Source: a virus. Taken from it: a DNA stretch of 22,491 bases. Below the pieces are notes generated by a model. It had not been told where the DNA came from, ran no database searches, and saw only the letters and a list, made by a program, of their open reading frames with translations. The translations under genes and the position numbers were made by a program. The stretch spans positions 1-22,491 of the IMG/VR virus record IMGVR_UViG_3300027747_000827; one strand, 5' to 3'. Below are positions 1 to 8,653 of this stretch, piece after piece; position 1 is the first letter of the stretch; each line of letters opens with the position of its first letter.

Positions 1-1430
1 TGACTAAATACTTCTCTTGATTTAAAAATTGAATATTCATCTTTTGATACCCCAAATTCTTCAAAAACTTTTACTACTTCATCTTCACTAAATTTAAATC
101 CTGTTGATGATGGAGTATTTGTTGTAGGTAAATCTTGGCCACCTTGTTCAGCAATTAAACCAACTAAAGCACGAATTTCATTTGCAGTCATTGATTCTAA
201 TACTTTGTTAGCAACCAATGGACTTAATGAATTAATTGCATCTATAAAATCTTGAGAACTTGAAGATGTTTTAGGTTCTAATTTTGGCGCTCCTAATTTT
301 TCACGAATTTCATCTTTAGTCAAATTAGCTGCTATGATTGAACCATCAAACTCTATACCTATTGGCTCTACCGGTATAATTTGCAATTCACTATTTGCAC
401 CATGTAATTTTGCAAGCAAAGAAAATATTTGTTCTAAAAATATCTGCTTATCATTCACATAAGTATTTTTAAAAATCTCATATGAATCTCTCATTTGTTG
501 CCTAGTTCCTAATTGGCCAGGAGTTGAAATCCCAAATAAATCAGGAGCCGTAATTTGATGGCCAGCAAAGATGTTTTGCTGAATCATTTTATCTACATTA
601 CCAAAATCCTCTTTAGTAATATCGCTTGCTCCCAAGTCCTCAATGACTGGCTTTCTAGAAGCATCATTAACAAAGGAAAGTATGAATTTTTTACCATCAC
701 TTCCCGTAAACCTATCGGTAAATTTGCGTTCAATTTGTCGCTTCTCATCATCTGATGGCTCACCATTTGGTAAGGTAATTAATTTACTAGCACTAAATCC
801 AGTTTGAGCATTACCTAAAACATGTTTAGATATTTCAATGTCTGATTCAACGTAATTTAAAGCACCAAAATAACCAGGTAAAGCATAAGCATTCAAGTTT
901 GGCCTATACTCTTTTAAATAAAGTATTTGAGTACCTTGTCTTAATTGTGTATTAAATGCATTAAATACTTCTCTTTTATATTTTCTATCTTCCCAATTTT
1001 CTGAATACCAATATTGTGTATTATCAGCATTTGTACGAATTTTAGTATAATCAATATGATATATCTCAGATAAATTTTCTCCTGTTACACTCCATATAAC
1101 TTGAATATAAGCACCTCCAAATAACTCAATATCAATAGAAGTTTTACGCAATATTTCAGTTAACGACTCTACTCTATTGGCTTGTGCAATAAATTGATCT
1201 CCAATTGGATCAACTCCTTCTTTAATTTTAAAGCCATTTCCAGTAATATAGTTTACTTTACCTTTAATAATAGCATTATGCTTTGCTGACTTATTATATA
1301 ATTCAACTAAATAATTAGGATAATCATTCTTTTTTCCAAATTCAATATATCCTTCTCCATCACCTTTCTTTTCACGGTACTCAGGTTGCCTTGCCTCAGC
1401 AAATGTTAAAACCATTAATTGATTGCTCAT
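1..1430 (-). CDS. Phage portal protein (3' end cut by window edge)
   Basis: Reading frame is open from an ATG at 1430 to base 1 with no stop, about 476 codons, so the C-terminus is missing. The portal forms the dodecameric ring at the capsid vertex through which DNA is packaged and to which the tail attaches. The translation has portal-type features: an N-terminal stretch with YIEFGKKNDYPNYLVELYN, then KHNAIIKGKVNYITGNGFKI, then ELFGGAYIQVIW, and a later segment with ITAPDLFGISTPGQLGTRQQ, which is the pattern of PBSX/SPP1-like portals. The region after about residue 400 is Ser/Thr-rich and then acidic. The start codon overlaps the stop of the upstream 128-residue gene (ATGA). A portal downstream of the capsid gene is unusual. 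Family assignment is by recognition of sequence pattern; I am fairly sure. Confidence 0.85.
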   Translation of the reverse strand, partial: MSNQLMVLTFAEARQPEYREKKGDGEGYIEFGKKNDYPNYLVELYNKSAKHNAIIKGKVNYITGNGFKIKEGVDPIGDQFIAQANRVESLTEILRKTSIDIELFGGAYIQVIWSVTGENLSEIYHIDYTKIRTNADNTQYWYSENWEDRKYKREVFNAFNTQLRQGTQILYLKEYRPNLNAYALPGYFGALNYVESDIEISKHVLGNAQTGFSASKLITLPNGEPSDDEKRQIERKFTDRFTGSDGKKFILSFVNDASRKPVIEDLGASDITKEDFGNVDKMIQQNIFAGHQITAPDLFGISTPGQLGTRQQMRDSYEIFKNTYVNDKQIFLEQIFSLLAKLHGANSELQIIPVEPIGIEFDGSIIAANLTKDEIREKLGAPKLEPKTSSSSQDFIDAINSLSPLVANKVLESMTANEIRALVGLIAEQGGQDLPTTNTPSSTGFKFSEDEVVKVFEEFGVSKDEYSIFKSREVFS

Positions 1431-1813
1431 ATATCTCTTACTTTGTAAGTATTTGTTTGGTTGCTATATGTTGTAAAACTAAATTGACTTGTATCATTTA
1501 ATAAAGCTTGGCCACTTTCAACCATTGAAGTAGCTTGGGATGGTATTAAATTTGATGTTGATACTTGCTCATAAATTTGATATGTCCATTCACCTGGTAA
1601 TTTATTAGCAAAATAAGAACTTACCGTAATATTGAATGCATTATATCGTTCTTTATAGCTTGATAAATCTGCATTATTTAAAATAACAAATGCAACTATT
1701 TCATTTGTGTTTCTAGACTTAAAATAAAATAACCAATTAGGCGAAGTAAGAGTTGCCTTTTCGCTCAATGTTAAAACTATTTTATTGACTTGTCCCTTAA
1801 TTAAATGTATCAT
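1427..1813 (-). CDS. Small conserved phage protein between tail-tube-like gene and portal
   Basis: A 128-residue protein starting at ATG 1813; a TTG one codon upstream is also in frame but less likely. It begins MIHLIKGQVNKIVLTLSEKA and contains WLFYFKSRNTNEIVAFVI and GEWTYQIYEQ, mostly beta-strand-like, with no membrane segment or signal peptide. Proteins of this look sit among the structural genes of Bacteroidetes siphophages and are usually unnamed. Because it lies between a tail-tube candidate and the portal it may be a minor virion or head-tail joining component, but that is inference from position only. It follows a strong terminator hairpin and overlaps the portal start by 4 nt, so the two are probably co-translated at a lower level than the capsid genes. 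Confidence 0.75.
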   Translation of the reverse strand: MIHLIKGQVNKIVLTLSEKATLTSPNWLFYFKSRNTNEIVAFVILNNADLSSYKERYNAFNITVSSYFANKLPGEWTYQIYEQVSTSNLIPSQATSMVESGQALLNDTSQFSFTTYSNQTNTYKVRDI

Positions 1814-1847
1814 CAATACTAAATAGCATTAGGTAATATTCTTATAT

Positions 1848-1874
1848 AAAAAAAGGGGAAGCATCTGCTCCCCC
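1848..1874 (-). terminator. Rho-independent terminator before the portal pair
   Basis: On the minus strand GGGGGAGC, loop AGAT, then GCTTCCCC form an 8-bp GC-rich stem with one G-T wobble, followed at once by seven T. It lies 25 bases after the stop of the tail-tube-like gene and 35 bases before the next start. It should end or attenuate the capsid/tail transcript ahead of the portal genes. Confidence 0.85.
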
Positions 1875-1899
1875 CTAACCCGTCAACCAAACGACTATC

Positions 1900-2421
1900 T
1901 TAAACTCCTGGAGTTGTCAATGCAGTATAAACTGAATCTGCAACTGCTGGCGCTAATTGTTTTTCTGATGCTGAAAAAGTCAATGTATAACCTGACCGAT
2001 CACCTTGTGCAGTTCCTGAAGAAGCACTTCCAGCCGTTAGGTTTAAACCATAAAGATAACCTAGCAAGAAAGTTTGCCCATTATTATCTTTTACTACTGC
2101 TATCAAATTATTTTGTGCAAGTAATAATATTTCATTTCTTGTTGCGGTTTGCAACTTGTTTAAAACGATTGAAAATTCTTGAGCATAGAATACCGTTCCA
2201 TTTTGAACGTTTGCATTAATATTTTCTGTTAAAGAAGCAGTACCCGGAACTAATTCATATTTATAGAATTTCTTTCCAGCTACTTTAGTTATTGCAGTTA
2301 TTGATCCTGAAGTTGGAGCAGTAATAGTAACATTCGCTTTTTCAATAAAAAATACTTCTAGTATTCCACCTAAAGAATCTCGGCAATCTAAGGCATATCC
2401 TTGAGTTAATGCGCAAGCCAT
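1900..2421 (-). CDS. Virion structural protein, probable tail tube
   Basis: A 173-residue protein starting MACALTQGYALDCRDSLGG at ATG 2421. The opening CAL..GYALDCRDS.GG, the middle FYKYEL and NGTVFYAQEFSIVLNKLQ, and TRNEILLLAQNNLIAVVKDN are a pattern I associate with a conserved structural protein placed next to the major capsid gene in Bacteroidetes siphophages. The predicted character is beta-rich with no transmembrane segment, which fits a tube-forming or head-decoration protein. It is the second gene after the capsid protein and is bracketed by a hairpin (2450-2477) upstream and a strong terminator (1848-1874) downstream, consistent with high, separately tuned expression. The tail-tube role is inferred from size, position and fold character; decoration protein is the main alternative. 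Confidence 0.6.
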   Translation of the reverse strand: MACALTQGYALDCRDSLGGILEVFFIEKANVTITAPTSGSITAITKVAGKKFYKYELVPGTASLTENINANVQNGTVFYAQEFSIVLNKLQTATRNEILLLAQNNLIAVVKDNNGQTFLLGYLYGLNLTAGSASSGTAQGDRSGYTLTFSASEKQLAPAVADSVYTALTTPGV

Positions 2422-2449
2422 AATTATTTTCTTTAAAATGTTAAAATTA

Positions 2450-2477
2450 GGGGAGTCGCATCCAAGCGAATCTCCCC
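2450..2477 (-). terminator. GC-rich hairpin between capsid and tail-tube-like genes
   Basis: Minus strand: GGGGAG pairs with CTCCCC, then after an AT bulge TCGC pairs with GCGA across the loop TTGGAT. That is 10 bp in total, followed by TAATTTTAA rather than a clean T run. It is either a leaky terminator lowering expression after the capsid gene, or a 3' stability hairpin protecting the capsid mRNA. It fills most of the 74-base gap. Confidence 0.6.
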
Positions 2478-2495
2478 GAACTTATTGGTAAGATA

Positions 2496-3458
2496 TTAAG
2501 CTAAGATAAAATCAACCATCTCATCAGGGAATGCAAATTGCACACCGAACTTAAACGCTGCCATGAACTTAATGTTCATTGCATATGGGTCATTGATTAA
2601 TTCAAATTTCTCCTCTTCATTCAACAAGTCAGTACCGATGAACAAGTTAGAAACACGACCAGCGTATATCTTAGAAGTTCCGTTCAATCCTTGAACTGCA
2701 ATAACCTTGATAGTTGTACCTGGCAAAGTTAATTCGCCAGTTGCTTGACCATCAAAAGTATAATTAAATAAATTTGAATTTTTTAATGCGATAGTGTAAG
2801 TACGGAATACATCGTTTCCTACAAAAATAGCAATGTCATCCTTATCAACGATTTGCGCTGGGATAGCTTTGTAAACTGCATCTAAAACTGCAACAACAAC
2901 ACCACTTGTGATACCAGCAGAAGCAGCCAAAGCAGTTCCGTAATAAGTAGTTGTATTTGCGTGGATAACTGAAGCCGAAGCGGCAGCAACTAATTTAACA
3001 TAACCATCAAACTTATTTAAGTTACCATTTGCTGATGCAGTATCTCCTTGCCAAATAGCAGTTTCCAATTGAGCCGCAATCCTAGCTGACTTTTTAGTTG
3101 TATAATCAGCAGCAAAAGCAATTGAATCATACATTGAACCAGCCGATAATGCTTTTTGTAAATACTTAGATTCTAAATTTTTAGGACATAATGCCTCTTG
3201 TACTTTAATTTTTCCAACCGTTACACTTCTTTGAGTGAAAGTAGTTGTACCCGATGCGTTGAATCCGCAATCGCTATCATCTTGAAAGAAAGCATCAGTA
3301 TCCATGATACCAATTTTCTCAGAAGATTTTACTCCAACTAAAACGTTTCCTTGAGATTTAATCAAAGTAGCAGTTTTAGAGCCAAGAACTGAAGATGTTA
3401 CTAATAATGCTTCGTTTTCTTTGGCGTAATCCGTTAATGTACTTACAACAAATGCCAT
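2496..3458 (-). CDS. Major capsid protein (HK97-fold type)
   Basis: A 320-residue protein starting MAFVVSTLTDYAKENEALLV. It has the overall layout of the short, scaffold-dependent capsid proteins of Bacteroidetes siphophages: an N-terminal helix, a Gly/Ala-rich middle (LVAAASASVIHANTTTYYGT), an A-domain-like part with IAIFVGNDVFRTYTIAL, and a conserved C-terminus FMAAFKFGVQFAFPDEMVDF. It assembles the icosahedral shell. The gene follows the protease and scaffold-like genes, the usual head-assembly order. To the eye it uses more G and C at third positions than its neighbours, as expected for a very highly expressed gene. The start ATG lies 21 bases after the scaffold stop. Assignment is from context plus sequence character and is well supported. 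Confidence 0.85.
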   Translation of the reverse strand: MAFVVSTLTDYAKENEALLVTSSVLGSKTATLIKSQGNVLVGVKSSEKIGIMDTDAFFQDDSDCGFNASGTTTFTQRSVTVGKIKVQEALCPKNLESKYLQKALSAGSMYDSIAFAADYTTKKSARIAAQLETAIWQGDTASANGNLNKFDGYVKLVAAASASVIHANTTTYYGTALAASAGITSGVVVAVLDAVYKAIPAQIVDKDDIAIFVGNDVFRTYTIALKNSNLFNYTFDGQATGELTLPGTTIKVIAVQGLNGTSKIYAGRVSNLFIGTDLLNEEEKFELINDPYAMNIKFMAAFKFGVQFAFPDEMVDFILA

Positions 3459-3479
3459 AATTTTTTCTTTTTAAAATTT

Positions 3480-4058
3480 TTAATTTAAAGTTTTTACTCT
3501 TTGTAAGAACCGCTCTATTTTGTCAGCCTTTGGCTCAACGATTCTAAAATTGTTTTTTGGATTTTGGATTGGGTCAGCTACTGGAGTCTTTGTAAATCCT
3601 TCCAATACAATTAACATTTCGCTAAATCCTTGATTAAACTTGCCTTCTAATTCACCTAGTTTGTTTTTCAAAGCCTCATTCTCGGCTTGTAAGTAGGTAA
3701 TAGTAGCATTCATTTCATCAAATTTAGAATTGGCTTCCATTATAGCCTCTTCTGAAGTTGGTAGTTCGCCTACAGGACTTTCAATTCCTTCAACTTTACC
3801 AGCAACTACGGTCATCATAGTACCATCTGCTAATTCATACTCACCATCGGGAGCAGATACAGAGTTTCCTGATGCATCAACAAGCATAGCATCTGCGCCA
3901 ATCTCCAAAGCTGATAAATCGATTTTACTTCCATCTTTAAGGTCGTATGTTACGAATACCAATTGTGTCGCTGGCTCAGGTACAATTTCTTCAGTTTGTA
4001 TAGCATTATTATCTGCTAACAAAACCTTAATTTTTTCAATCGCTTCTGAAACGTTCAT
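3480..4058 (-). CDS. Capsid scaffold-like coiled-coil protein
   Basis: A 192-residue acidic protein starting MNVSEAIEKIKVLLADNN. Residues 30-100 look beta-rich with short acidic repeats (DLKDGSKIDLSALEIGADAM). Residues 104-150 form a heptad-like helix (NATITYLQAENEALKNKLGE), and the last 30 residues are basic (PKADKIERFLQRVKTLN). An acidic body with a coiled coil and a basic C-terminal tail that can bind the capsid protein is the classic scaffold layout, and the gene sits between protease and capsid genes. Scaffold proteins guide shell assembly and are then removed, here presumably by the adjacent protease. No enzyme motif is visible. The function is inferred from architecture and position. 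Confidence 0.7.
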   Translation of the reverse strand: MNVSEAIEKIKVLLADNNAIQTEEIVPEPATQLVFVTYDLKDGSKIDLSALEIGADAMLVDASGNSVSAPDGEYELADGTMMTVVAGKVEGIESPVGELPTSEEAIMEANSKFDEMNATITYLQAENEALKNKLGELEGKFNQGFSEMLIVLEGFTKTPVADPIQNPKNNFRIVEPKADKIERFLQRVKTLN

Positions 4059-4106
4059 AAATTGTTTTACTTATTTGATTATAAATACTGATTAATTAAT
4101 ACTTTA

Positions 4107-4700
4107 TCATTTAACTTGTTCTAAAATAGAACATAATTCAGACCATAGAGATTCTTCAACACTCATAGGTTGTTTTTCTTTCTTATAGTTAAAAACTCCT
4201 TCAACGCTAAATCCCTTAAATTCTCCTGATTTAATTTTATTCCATACTGATTCATTTTCTACTTTAAAACTCCCAAACCATGATCCTTCCGGTGCATCCT
4301 CAAATCCTTTCATGGCTACTACTCCTCTTGCAGAATCAACAATAAATGATTCATACATAGTAACCCCTTCAACTGCTAAAGCCTCATCATGCATCAAATT
4401 AACATTTGACTGATATCCTTTCTTGAAAAACTTTTGTGCTATCTTTTCAATTGTTGGCGCAGTAAACGTGACATAATATTCGCCATTTTGATCATTCCTA
4501 TAAATAGGAGTATCTGCAAGCATTAATGCACCCGAAACAATTCTTCGATCTTCAGATTGAATAACAAAATTAGCCTTTTGTTCTTTGAACATTAAAAAGT
4601 CTTTTTCAATTGCTGGCCTATCAACTAATGCAACAAAATCAACTTCGACATCATCATTTAAATCTTCGCTTATTTCTAATTGATATATTGGTAATTTCAT
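4107..4700 (-). CDS. XkdF-like prohead serine protease
   Basis: A 197-residue protein starting MKLPIYQLEISEDLNDDVEV. The core VDFVALVDRPAIEKDFLMF, then DRRIVSGALMLADTPIYR, VNLMHDE, YESFIVD and FKGFSVEGVF match the pattern of the XkdF/S78_2 family of phage head maturation proteases. The likely catalytic His is in NLMHDE and the likely nucleophile Ser is in GFSVEG. It would cleave the scaffold and perhaps capsid precursor inside the prohead. The order protease, scaffold, capsid is as expected. It follows the tape measure gene by 11 bases, so head genes are fused onto the end of the tail operon. Confidence 0.82.
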   Translation of the reverse strand: MKLPIYQLEISEDLNDDVEVDFVALVDRPAIEKDFLMFKEQKANFVIQSEDRRIVSGALMLADTPIYRNDQNGEYYVTFTAPTIEKIAQKFFKKGYQSNVNLMHDEALAVEGVTMYESFIVDSARGVVAMKGFEDAPEGSWFGSFKVENESVWNKIKSGEFKGFSVEGVFNYKKEKQPMSVEESLWSELCSILEQVK

Positions 4701-4711
4701 ATTTTTATTAT

Positions 4712-6463
4712 TTATATTCTTGCAGAATTTTCTATTCTTTGTATTCTCTTTTGACTTCCCGTAATATCTGATTCAACTACATAAGCACGGGATGCTACAT
4801 TTCCAATCGCATTTAAAGAAGTTGCATCTAAAGCCGTAGGAGCATTAGGAGTAAAACTTGGAGGAACCGGTGCAGCAGATAATCTTGCACCTCCTCCACC
4901 ACCACTCATATCACTTACTCCAGGAATACTAGGCAATGGAGTATTAATAATTGAATTTACACTTAATAAACCTTGAGCAATGGTCGCTGCCGCTGCAATA
5001 AAATTAAATGGTACTGGCAATTTTAATGCTTCAGTTGCTCCTACGTAAGTATTAATAGTAGCATCAGCAATACCTAAAGCCTTACCAGCAACCGTACCCT
5101 CACCTGCTAATTGCATTCCAGTACGTAAAGCATTACTAACAATACCAAGTTTTTGCTCTTGAGTTAATTGTGTAATTTTTACTTCAGCATCTGCATTGGC
5201 TTTTAAAGACTTGTTCATTGAATTAGTAATTAATCCAAATGTTTTAGCCTTATCATTTTGAACTACATCAAAAATATTTTTGACATCTTTTAATTCTTTT
5301 ACTTCAACTTTGCCTGAGTCTCTTTTAATTTGATCAATTTCATCATTTGCTTTTTTCGTTAAAAATACTTTTAATTTTATATTATCAGAAAATAGCGATA
5401 AATCGGTTTCAAGTTGTTGCTTAATTTTAACAATCTTTTTATCTTCTTCAGATAAGCCAGCTTCCGCAAGTTCATTTATTCTTGTTATTCTTGCTAACTC
5501 ATTTGCTATTTCTTTGTCAATTCGTTCAGCTTGCTTTTTTAAATATTCATCATCTCCTTTTTTTTGAGTTGCTAAAACTGATTTTTTATAATTGCCTTCA
5601 ATGACAATTAATTCATTTTTAGAATCGGCTAATTGCTTTGTTTCTTCAGTTGATAATCTTACCCCATTCCTTTTTTTTGCCTCAAGTACATTTATATCCT
5701 CAGATGCTATTTGTTTCCTCTTATCGAATAATTCTCTTTCAGATGCACCTTGTGACTCAAGTACTTTTAATTCCCTTTCATATTGCTCTTTGCGATTTTT
5801 TGAATTTTTGGCATATAATTCTAATCCTCTATCAACTTCAGAAGTAATGCCTACAAAATCCGTAACTTTAGTAACTATATTACCTATAGCGTTGGCAATG
5901 GTTCCTAAACCTGGAACTAATTTTAGTACCGCATCCCTTACTTTATCAAAATTTGCAACTAATAAACCTAAACCTATGGCTAAAGCACCAATTCCCGAAG
6001 CAATTAATGCCCCTCTTAAAGTTGTAAATGCTTGTAAAACTTGAGTTTTAATTACTAATGCCAAGTTTTTGAACCCATCTATTGACCCTAATATTGTATT
6101 AAGACCTTCTGAAAATGCTAATGCTCCTTGAACCTTTAGTAATTGCTTTTGAACGTTCTCTGATTCAACCCCAAACAAAGCCAATGCACCTTGCGCTCCG
6201 GCAAATGCACCAGCCACTCCTTGAATTGATTGACCAAATGCCTTAAATTTAGCATCAGGATTAAATGCATCAATAGTAGCTTTTGCATCTCCAATACGAT
6301 CCTTTAATTCAGCTGCTCTTTTAGCTGCGTTAGCTATTTCCTTAGCAGATGCGCCAGCAGTATTTTGCAATCGTGCTAATTCTTGAACAGATTCTTTTAA
6401 TTGAGTTCTTAAACTTCGTGTATCTGCTACTAAATCAATACCAACCTTTGCGTTTTCAGCCAT
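4712..6463 (-). CDS. Tail tape measure protein
   Basis: A 583-residue, largely helical protein. It begins MAENAKVGIDLVADTRSLRT with a coiled coil over residues 18-60, followed by an Ala/Gly-rich stretch with hydrophobic helices (residues about 145-170, GALIASGIGALAIGLGLLVA). A long charged coiled coil spans about 215-400, and a second hydrophobic Ala/Gly-rich part covers about 440-505. The C-terminus carries a Gly-run (SGGGGGARL) and Pro-rich linker. This mix of coiled coils and membrane-like helices is diagnostic of tape measure proteins, which set tail length and enter the cell envelope during injection. At roughly 1.5 Angstrom per residue it predicts a tail somewhat under 100 nm. It starts 3 bases after the upstream tail protein. 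No lysozyme or peptidase motif is visible. Confidence 0.88.
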   Translation of the reverse strand: MAENAKVGIDLVADTRSLRTQLKESVQELARLQNTAGASAKEIANAAKRAAELKDRIGDAKATIDAFNPDAKFKAFGQSIQGVAGAFAGAQGALALFGVESENVQKQLLKVQGALAFSEGLNTILGSIDGFKNLALVIKTQVLQAFTTLRGALIASGIGALAIGLGLLVANFDKVRDAVLKLVPGLGTIANAIGNIVTKVTDFVGITSEVDRGLELYAKNSKNRKEQYERELKVLESQGASERELFDKRKQIASEDINVLEAKKRNGVRLSTEETKQLADSKNELIVIEGNYKKSVLATQKKGDDEYLKKQAERIDKEIANELARITRINELAEAGLSEEDKKIVKIKQQLETDLSLFSDNIKLKVFLTKKANDEIDQIKRDSGKVEVKELKDVKNIFDVVQNDKAKTFGLITNSMNKSLKANADAEVKITQLTQEQKLGIVSNALRTGMQLAGEGTVAGKALGIADATINTYVGATEALKLPVPFNFIAAAATIAQGLLSVNSIINTPLPSIPGVSDMSGGGGGARLSAAPVPPSFTPNAPTALDATSLNAIGNVASRAYVVESDITGSQKRIQRIENSARI

Positions 6464-6466
6464 TTC

Positions 6467-8653
6467 TTAACTTGGATAAAATAATTCAATTACTCTTAAC
6501 AATTCACATTTGGTTGTTTGCGAAATATTCGGGTTAAAATCAATGACTTTATTTAATCGCCATAATGCTCCATCAATATAAATAAGTTGAGCAAAATCGA
6601 GAGAATAAATATCTTGTACGGTTAAATATAAATAGCAAGTTAGAAGCTTACTATCTTTGTTTATTATTTCAGCTAAATATTCATCCCACCAAGCATTAAA
6701 TAAATTAGCCGTAGGATATGGATTTGATAAACTAAAATAAACTTCATTTGGCACTCCAAAATTAATATCAGCAGAAGGTATATCAGGATCATCAAAATGG
6801 CCAGCATATCCATACGTAGTTAAACCAGTTCTTAAATTACCTTCTCCTTGTGAACTTTCTTGTTTAATTGCCCAAGAAGTTGTTGTTGCGTTTTTAAATA
6901 ACATAATACGAATGTTATTATCTTTTCGCTCTTGAACTCCGCTGGTTGCTTTAAATAAATTTGCCCTTAATTTTGTATCGGTAGAATCTTTAGTAATAAT
7001 ACTTGAACTAAAAATTACTTTTACTTCCGTTCTATCTTCGGCAAATTGGAAGCCAGTATCTTCTTTCCTATCTCCATAAGATTCATTATATTTTTTAAAA
7101 TAAATTTCATTATAATAGTCATCATCTTCGGTATAAACATAATCGTAATACCTTGAATTTAATTCCGACATTGGTTTAATAGAAATTTCTTTTGAATAGT
7201 CTAATTTGTTTGACCAATCAATTGAATCGGCAATAGGATCAGAAAGTAAAAGTAATCCCGTAGCATCGCCAGGCTCTCCATGCAATAATAATTCACCTAA
7301 ATCATTTATCTTTAAAAATCCAGCACCGGTTCTATAAAATTCAACATATGGTTCAATTAATAAATGAGTTGTTATTTTAGGGTCTTCATAAACGTACAAA
7401 TTAAACATCCTACATATTGAAGCAAAGAAGTCTTTTTGTTGTATTCCTTTTGGAAGCAAATGACCCATCACTAAATTTGAATTTCTAATTGCGTTTGCAG
7501 ATTGAGCATAATCAGCTACAAACTCTAAAAATAAATTAGGGTCTAATGTAACATAATCTTCAAATGCTGTAAAATTTGCATTAACATTAATAACATCTCC
7601 AACACCTAATAAAGTTGACATTAGCCAATCAATATTAAATACTTGGTAGTCCGTATCAGTAGTAAAAGTTTCCGTGTATAATAAAGTTGCTGATTGATAA
7701 ACGGAAATGGAAAAAGTACCTGGTCTTGATAATGATATTTGTCCGTAAAGTCTAACTTTACCAAGTGCTGAACCTGAGCCAGCAAATGTAAAATATTGAT
7801 TATTTGCGTCTTTTGTAAAATTTACTAAATTAGTAATTGTATTAAAAGCTAAATTATCGGATGCGCCAGCAGATGTACCGTTGCTTAAAGAATTATTCCC
7901 ATAAACCAATAATAAATCCTTTGTTAATTGCTCAAGGTTTGCTTTATTATTTGGAATAATTAAACTCTTAAAAAAAGGCGTATCAAAAAATGCAGAAGTA
8001 TACGTGTAATCTGAATTTAAAATTATTCTATCTATTATTTCGTGTACAAAAAATGCTGGTCTAAAGGCATTCAAATGCCAATCGTGTCCTGAATTATTTG
8101 CTGGATGTCTGCATAGTCCGTAATCAATTAAAGGATATACAATACCTACTCCACTTGCAACACCCGAAGCACTCCAAGAATTGGCTACATTGGTTTCATT
8201 CCAAGCTTGATTATACTGATTAAAGTCGGTCATATCCTCAAGCAATTTATTTCCGATTACTGAGGCAAAACCACCTAACTCTCCAAAAACAACACATTGA
8301 TATTCAATAACTTTGTTCTGAATGGTTATCTCCAAAAGGCGAAGAACTCCCTTAAATACTTGTATCTTATTAACAAATATCTGACAATTTGCTTGTCGTG
8401 TCGGGTCGAAATTATTATTAACATTAATCGTATTACCGTTGATATTAGTTGTACTAATATTACCACTGGTAAAATTATAAATATGACCAAAAATCTTGTT
8501 GTTATTAGCGTTGCCAGGTACGTTAATTGTTTTCGAATAGTTAGTATTTCTCGCTGAAAAGTCCTTAATGTCATCTATTGCGTAATTTAATTCTGCTCCT
8601 AAATCTTCAAATAAATCTAATCTTTGTTGTTCAACTATTATTTCAGTTATCAT
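6467..8653 (-). CDS. Large tail protein, hub/baseplate-like candidate
   Basis: A 728-residue protein starting MITEIIVEQQRLDLFEDLGA. The N-terminal part (LNYAIDDIKDFSARNTNYSK, then IFGHIYNF) resembles a conserved tail protein of Bacteroidetes siphophages, and the rest is beta-rich and aromatic, with an acidic YDYVYTEDDDYYNEIYF segment near residue 490. It abuts the tape measure gene and its ATG overlaps the stop of the 382-residue tail gene by one base (TAATG), so it belongs to the tail operon. Size and position suggest a tail-tip hub or receptor-binding assembly, but I see no enzymatic motif and cannot separate those roles. Virion tail location is well supported; the specific role is inference. 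Confidence 0.65.
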   Translation of the reverse strand: MITEIIVEQQRLDLFEDLGAELNYAIDDIKDFSARNTNYSKTINVPGNANNNKIFGHIYNFTSGNISTTNINGNTINVNNNFDPTRQANCQIFVNKIQVFKGVLRLLEITIQNKVIEYQCVVFGELGGFASVIGNKLLEDMTDFNQYNQAWNETNVANSWSASGVASGVGIVYPLIDYGLCRHPANNSGHDWHLNAFRPAFFVHEIIDRIILNSDYTYTSAFFDTPFFKSLIIPNNKANLEQLTKDLLLVYGNNSLSNGTSAGASDNLAFNTITNLVNFTKDANNQYFTFAGSGSALGKVRLYGQISLSRPGTFSISVYQSATLLYTETFTTDTDYQVFNIDWLMSTLLGVGDVINVNANFTAFEDYVTLDPNLFLEFVADYAQSANAIRNSNLVMGHLLPKGIQQKDFFASICRMFNLYVYEDPKITTHLLIEPYVEFYRTGAGFLKINDLGELLLHGEPGDATGLLLLSDPIADSIDWSNKLDYSKEISIKPMSELNSRYYDYVYTEDDDYYNEIYFKKYNESYGDRKEDTGFQFAEDRTEVKVIFSSSIITKDSTDTKLRANLFKATSGVQERKDNNIRIMLFKNATTTSWAIKQESSQGEGNLRTGLTTYGYAGHFDDPDIPSADINFGVPNEVYFSLSNPYPTANLFNAWWDEYLAEIINKDSKLLTCYLYLTVQDIYSLDFAQLIYIDGALWRLNKVIDFNPNISQTTKCELLRVIELFYPS

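Noticed and set aside
555-755. Plus-strand ORFs inside portal and other genes
   Set aside because: Low-complexity antisense frames of clearly coding minus-strand genes; no independent start signals.
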